The notes under the pieces: generated by a model
Told to the model about the DNA's origin: nothing
What the model saw: only the letters and a program-made list of their open reading frames with translations
Database searches by the model: none
Shown: one piece after another, positions 62,005-64,000 of the stretch
Numbering within the stretch: the stretch's first letter is position 1
Layout: the number at the start of each line of letters is the position of its first letter
From: Methanomicrobium mobile BP
GTDB taxonomy: Archaea; Halobacteriota; Methanomicrobia; Methanomicrobiales; Methanomicrobiaceae
DNA length: 64,000 nt
Direction of reading: 5' to 3'
NCBI RefSeq assembly: GCF_000711215.1
Contig: NZ_JOMF01000008.1
Location: 45,314 to 109,313 of the forward strand
Made by a program: the position numbers and the translations under genes

Positions 62005-63162
62005 TTATTTTGTCGCCGCATCGACACATTCTTCGGTAGTGCCGATTCTGACATTGCAGCCGCACATATTGGGAACATATGCAAATGCCTTTCCGGAATT
62101 GACCATCACGGTATCGAACTTATCCATTGCCGGCGAGACCACGATGCAGGTATCCTCGACGACCTTTGCGCCGCTCTTCTCGATTTTGGCGACATACTCG
62201 GGATTTGCGGACTTAACGCCCTTTGCCGCGAAGACATAGAATGTCTTGGTTACCTTCTTTCCGTCCAGAAGTTCGGCAAGCTTTGCCAGCTCGTCGGGCG
62301 AGCAGTGCGGACAGCCGACCGCAACGGCATCGACATCGACCTCTTTGAAGAGTTCGTCGATATCGGACTTCTCGATTGTAATGGTCTCGGACGGAACCGC
62401 CTTGAAAGTCGGCAGTCTTGTCTCGGGGGTTATGCCTTTGACATGATAGAGCGCAACCGCGCCGGATGCCGCCATTGCCGCGCCCATCGCCTTTAACTGA
62501 TCGCGTGACGGGCGGATATTCGTGAAGAGCGGAATCCTGTTGCCGACAAGCTTACCCGCAAGATATCCGACGGCGCCGAAATGATTCGCATACTTTGCGC
62601 CTGCCTCGACCTCAACGGCGACCTGCGGCATTCTGTTCTCAAATAGGTGAAGACCGTAATTCGGGGTCTTTCCTATCATTGCCGCAGCAAGCGCCGAAGG
62701 ACCGCCTTCGCGGTTTGTCCTTGCGCCGAGCACCGAATTCGCGTATGAGACCGCGGATGACTCCGACCATGCCAGATGATCTCCGTAGTTTGTGATATTC
62801 AGATAATACGGAGTGCATGTGCATTCAAGCCTGATTCCAAGGCGCTTGTATGCCGCGATAACCTCGTTCTGACTGTCGGCGAAATCCTTCGGAATACCGA
62901 TATCCTGCCAGTTCTCACGCGGCATTCCGATGGGATTCAAGACCGAGGGCACGGCAACCTTTGCGTCAAGATTGCTCAGCCATTCCAGACCCCATTTGCC
63001 GATTGTCTTGTATGACGCTCCGCTTATCTGCGCCGAGGTAATCGGCACAAGACTCTCGGCACCGAATACCTTGCCGAGCGCCACAAGAATTTCCATCATT
63101 TTCTGACGTGTCTCACCGTATTCGCCGGCAAGAATCATCTCATCTTCTTTGTCAAGATTCAT
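62005..63162 (-). CDS. Aconitase X large subunit, phosphomevalonate dehydratase
   Basis: The AcnX catalytic (large) subunit. It dehydrates 5-phosphomevalonate in the archaeal mevalonate pathway, using a [4Fe-4S]-type cluster. Its signatures are VPITSAQISGASYKTIG, LECTCTPYY, LAWSESSAVSYANSVLGART and VGCPHCSPDE, with cysteines for the cluster. GGAGT precedes ATG 63162. The upstream partner gene is UbiD, the next enzyme in the pathway. The small (swivel) subunit is not visible in the window. Confidence 0.88.
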   Translation of the reverse strand: MNLDKEDEMILAGEYGETRQKMMEILVALGKVFGAESLVPITSAQISGASYKTIGKWGLEWLSNLDAKVAVPSVLNPIGMPRENWQDIGIPKDFADSQNEVIAAYKRLGIRLECTCTPYYLNITNYGDHLAWSESSAVSYANSVLGARTNREGGPSALAAAMIGKTPNYGLHLFENRMPQVAVEVEAGAKYANHFGAVGYLAGKLVGNRIPLFTNIRPSRDQLKAMGAAMAASGAVALYHVKGITPETRLPTFKAVPSETITIEKSDIDELFKEVDVDAVAVGCPHCSPDELAKLAELLDGKKVTKTFYVFAAKGVKSANPEYVAKIEKSGAKVVEDTCIVVSPAMDKFDTVMVNSGKAFAYVPNMCGCNVRIGTTEECVDAATK

Positions 63163-63245
63163 CTTTTACTCCTTTTTCCTCATTTATCCGATATATCCGC
63201 AATTTTCTATCGCAATTTTAACAATTATCCTCAGTCACGCGGTTT

Positions 63246-64000
63246 TCAGTCATCCCAGCCGGCTCTGACAAACTCCGCTTCTCTGCCCATGACCATGGTG
63301 GCATCCACACCTATCTTTACGTTCATGCCGTCGCCGATTCTGCACGGGTCAAGCGACGAACCGCGAACGCCCGAAATAACCATAAGATCGATATCTCCGC
63401 GGACGCGGGTGGCAATCGCATACTCGACATCCTCCATATCGAAGATGTCGATGTCTTCGTCGACGATAACGACATGCTTTAGGGATGTGTGCGCCGCAAA
63501 TGCCGCCATAATCGCGTTCTTGGCATCGCCCTGCGTATTCTTGCGTATCTGAACAACGCAGTGGAGATAACCGCAGCCGCCGGTGGTAAGCGAGACATTC
63601 CTCACGGTTGTCACACCCGCAACCGACTTGTAGATCTTCGGCTCATATGGCATACCCATGAGAAGTTTGTGCTCGCTGCCGCCCGGGAGAATGCCGTGAT
63701 AGACGGCATTCTTCTTCACATACATCTTTGTGAGCTCTATAACCGGCGCCGGTCTTATGGGGTCGTATGTTCCCGTAATATCGACAAAAGGACCTTCTTC
63801 GGCCTTCTCCGCGGTTACAAAACCTTCGAGGACAATCTCAGCCTCCGGCACCTTCACGCCGTTTTCGCAGGTGTAAAGTTCAATCTCTCCGCCGAGGAGT
63901 TCCGCGGCATATGGCATCTCTTTTCCTTCGGGAACGCGCGTGCATGACGCAAACGTAACAAGGGGATCGGTTCCGATTGTGATTGCTATCGGCAGTTTCT
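63246..64000 (-). CDS. UbiD-family decarboxylase, partial (5' end outside window)
   Basis: The C-terminal 250 or so residues of a UbiD-family prenyl-FMN decarboxylase. Conserved parts are PFVDITGTYDP, GILPGGSEHKLLMG and VDEDIDIFDMEDVEYAIATR. The frame is open past the ATG at 63917 to the window edge (coding for PEGKE and GTDPLVTFA before it), so that ATG is internal. Beside AcnX, it is probably anhydromevalonate phosphate decarboxylase, giving isopentenyl phosphate. Family assignment is firm; the substrate is inferred from context. Confidence 0.88.
   Translation of the reverse strand, partial: KLPIAITIGTDPLVTFASCTRVPEGKEMPYAAELLGGEIELYTCENGVKVPEAEIVLEGFVTAEKAEEGPFVDITGTYDPIRPAPVIELTKMYVKKNAVYHGILPGGSEHKLLMGMPYEPKIYKSVAGVTTVRNVSLTTGGCGYLHCVVQIRKNTQGDAKNAIMAAFAAHTSLKHVVIVDEDIDIFDMEDVEYAIATRVRGDIDLMVISGVRGSSLDPCRIGDGMNVKIGVDATMVMGREAEFVRAGWDD

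Overview
The window comes from a methanogenic euryarchaeon, most likely of the order Methanomicrobiales. The evidence is archaeal information processing (TBP, MCM, two RFC small-subunit paralogues, NMD3, aCPSF1, Lhr-core, XerA), four of the five coenzyme F430 genes (cfbA, cfbE, cfbD, cfbB), methanogenesis marker protein 9, methanopterin (mptD) and archaeal CoA synthesis genes, DUF1890/DUF1894, and the archaeal mevalonate branch (AcnX plus UbiD). The placement at order level is an inference from gene content; no 16S rRNA gene is present.

Layout. 0-2.8 kb: 3' part of aCPSF1 and an MFS transporter. 2.9-7.3 kb: a duplicated two-gene cassette, each copy pairing a Yip1-type membrane protein that carries a Tyr/Gly/Ser/Asn-rich linker with a secreted Pro-Thr-stalk protein. 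7.7-8.2 kb: a DUF1294 protein and tRNA-Leu(CAG). 8.4-12.7 kb: two paralogous acyl-CoA synthetases, each fused to a different N-terminal DNA-binding domain and each preceded by a perfect inverted repeat. 13-18.6 kb: TBP, Lhr-core helicase with its phosphoesterase partner, and an RPA-associated OB-fold protein. 19-30.7 kb: a long co-oriented housekeeping block (rfcS, mcm, mptD, TatD-like hydrolase, DUF424, NMD3, Taw2-like enzyme, coaBC, pantoate kinase, phosphopantothenate synthetase, a second RFC subunit, a methyltransferase). 30.9-36.4 kb: COG1973 protein, thiD, an Lrp-led operon, a type IV pilin-like protein and an AT-rich orphan gene.

36.5-44.5 kb: an operon of a nuclease, methanogenesis marker 9, a CitG-like protein and DUF447 faces the cfbA-cfbE-cfbD-cfbB cluster and tRNA-Glu(TTC). 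44.6-51 kb: mutS, mutL and a COG3044 ATPase. 51-52.8 kb: an 830-base gene-poor region ending in a dif-like site and xerA. 53-60.5 kb: DUF5806, a MobB-MoaE fusion, a phosphoglucosamine mutase, an OGG1-like protein with an altered catalytic lysine position, and a CbiMNOQ nickel/cobalt transporter. 60.5-64 kb: MntP, DUF1890/DUF1894 and the UbiD-AcnX pair, with UbiD running off the window edge.

Genes link functionally: nickel uptake (CbiMNOQ) can feed CfbA and the F430 pathway; coaBC, pantoate kinase and phosphopantothenate synthetase supply CoA for the acyl-CoA synthetases. The most novel-looking material is (i) the enzyme/transcription-factor fusions with flanking operator-like repeats, (ii) the duplicated cassette with FUS-like low-complexity linkers, and (iii) the dif-like site beside xerA. 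A further oddity is that most intergenic gaps hold their own short tandem repeat, each with a different unit, and several conserved enzymes carry low-complexity insertions.
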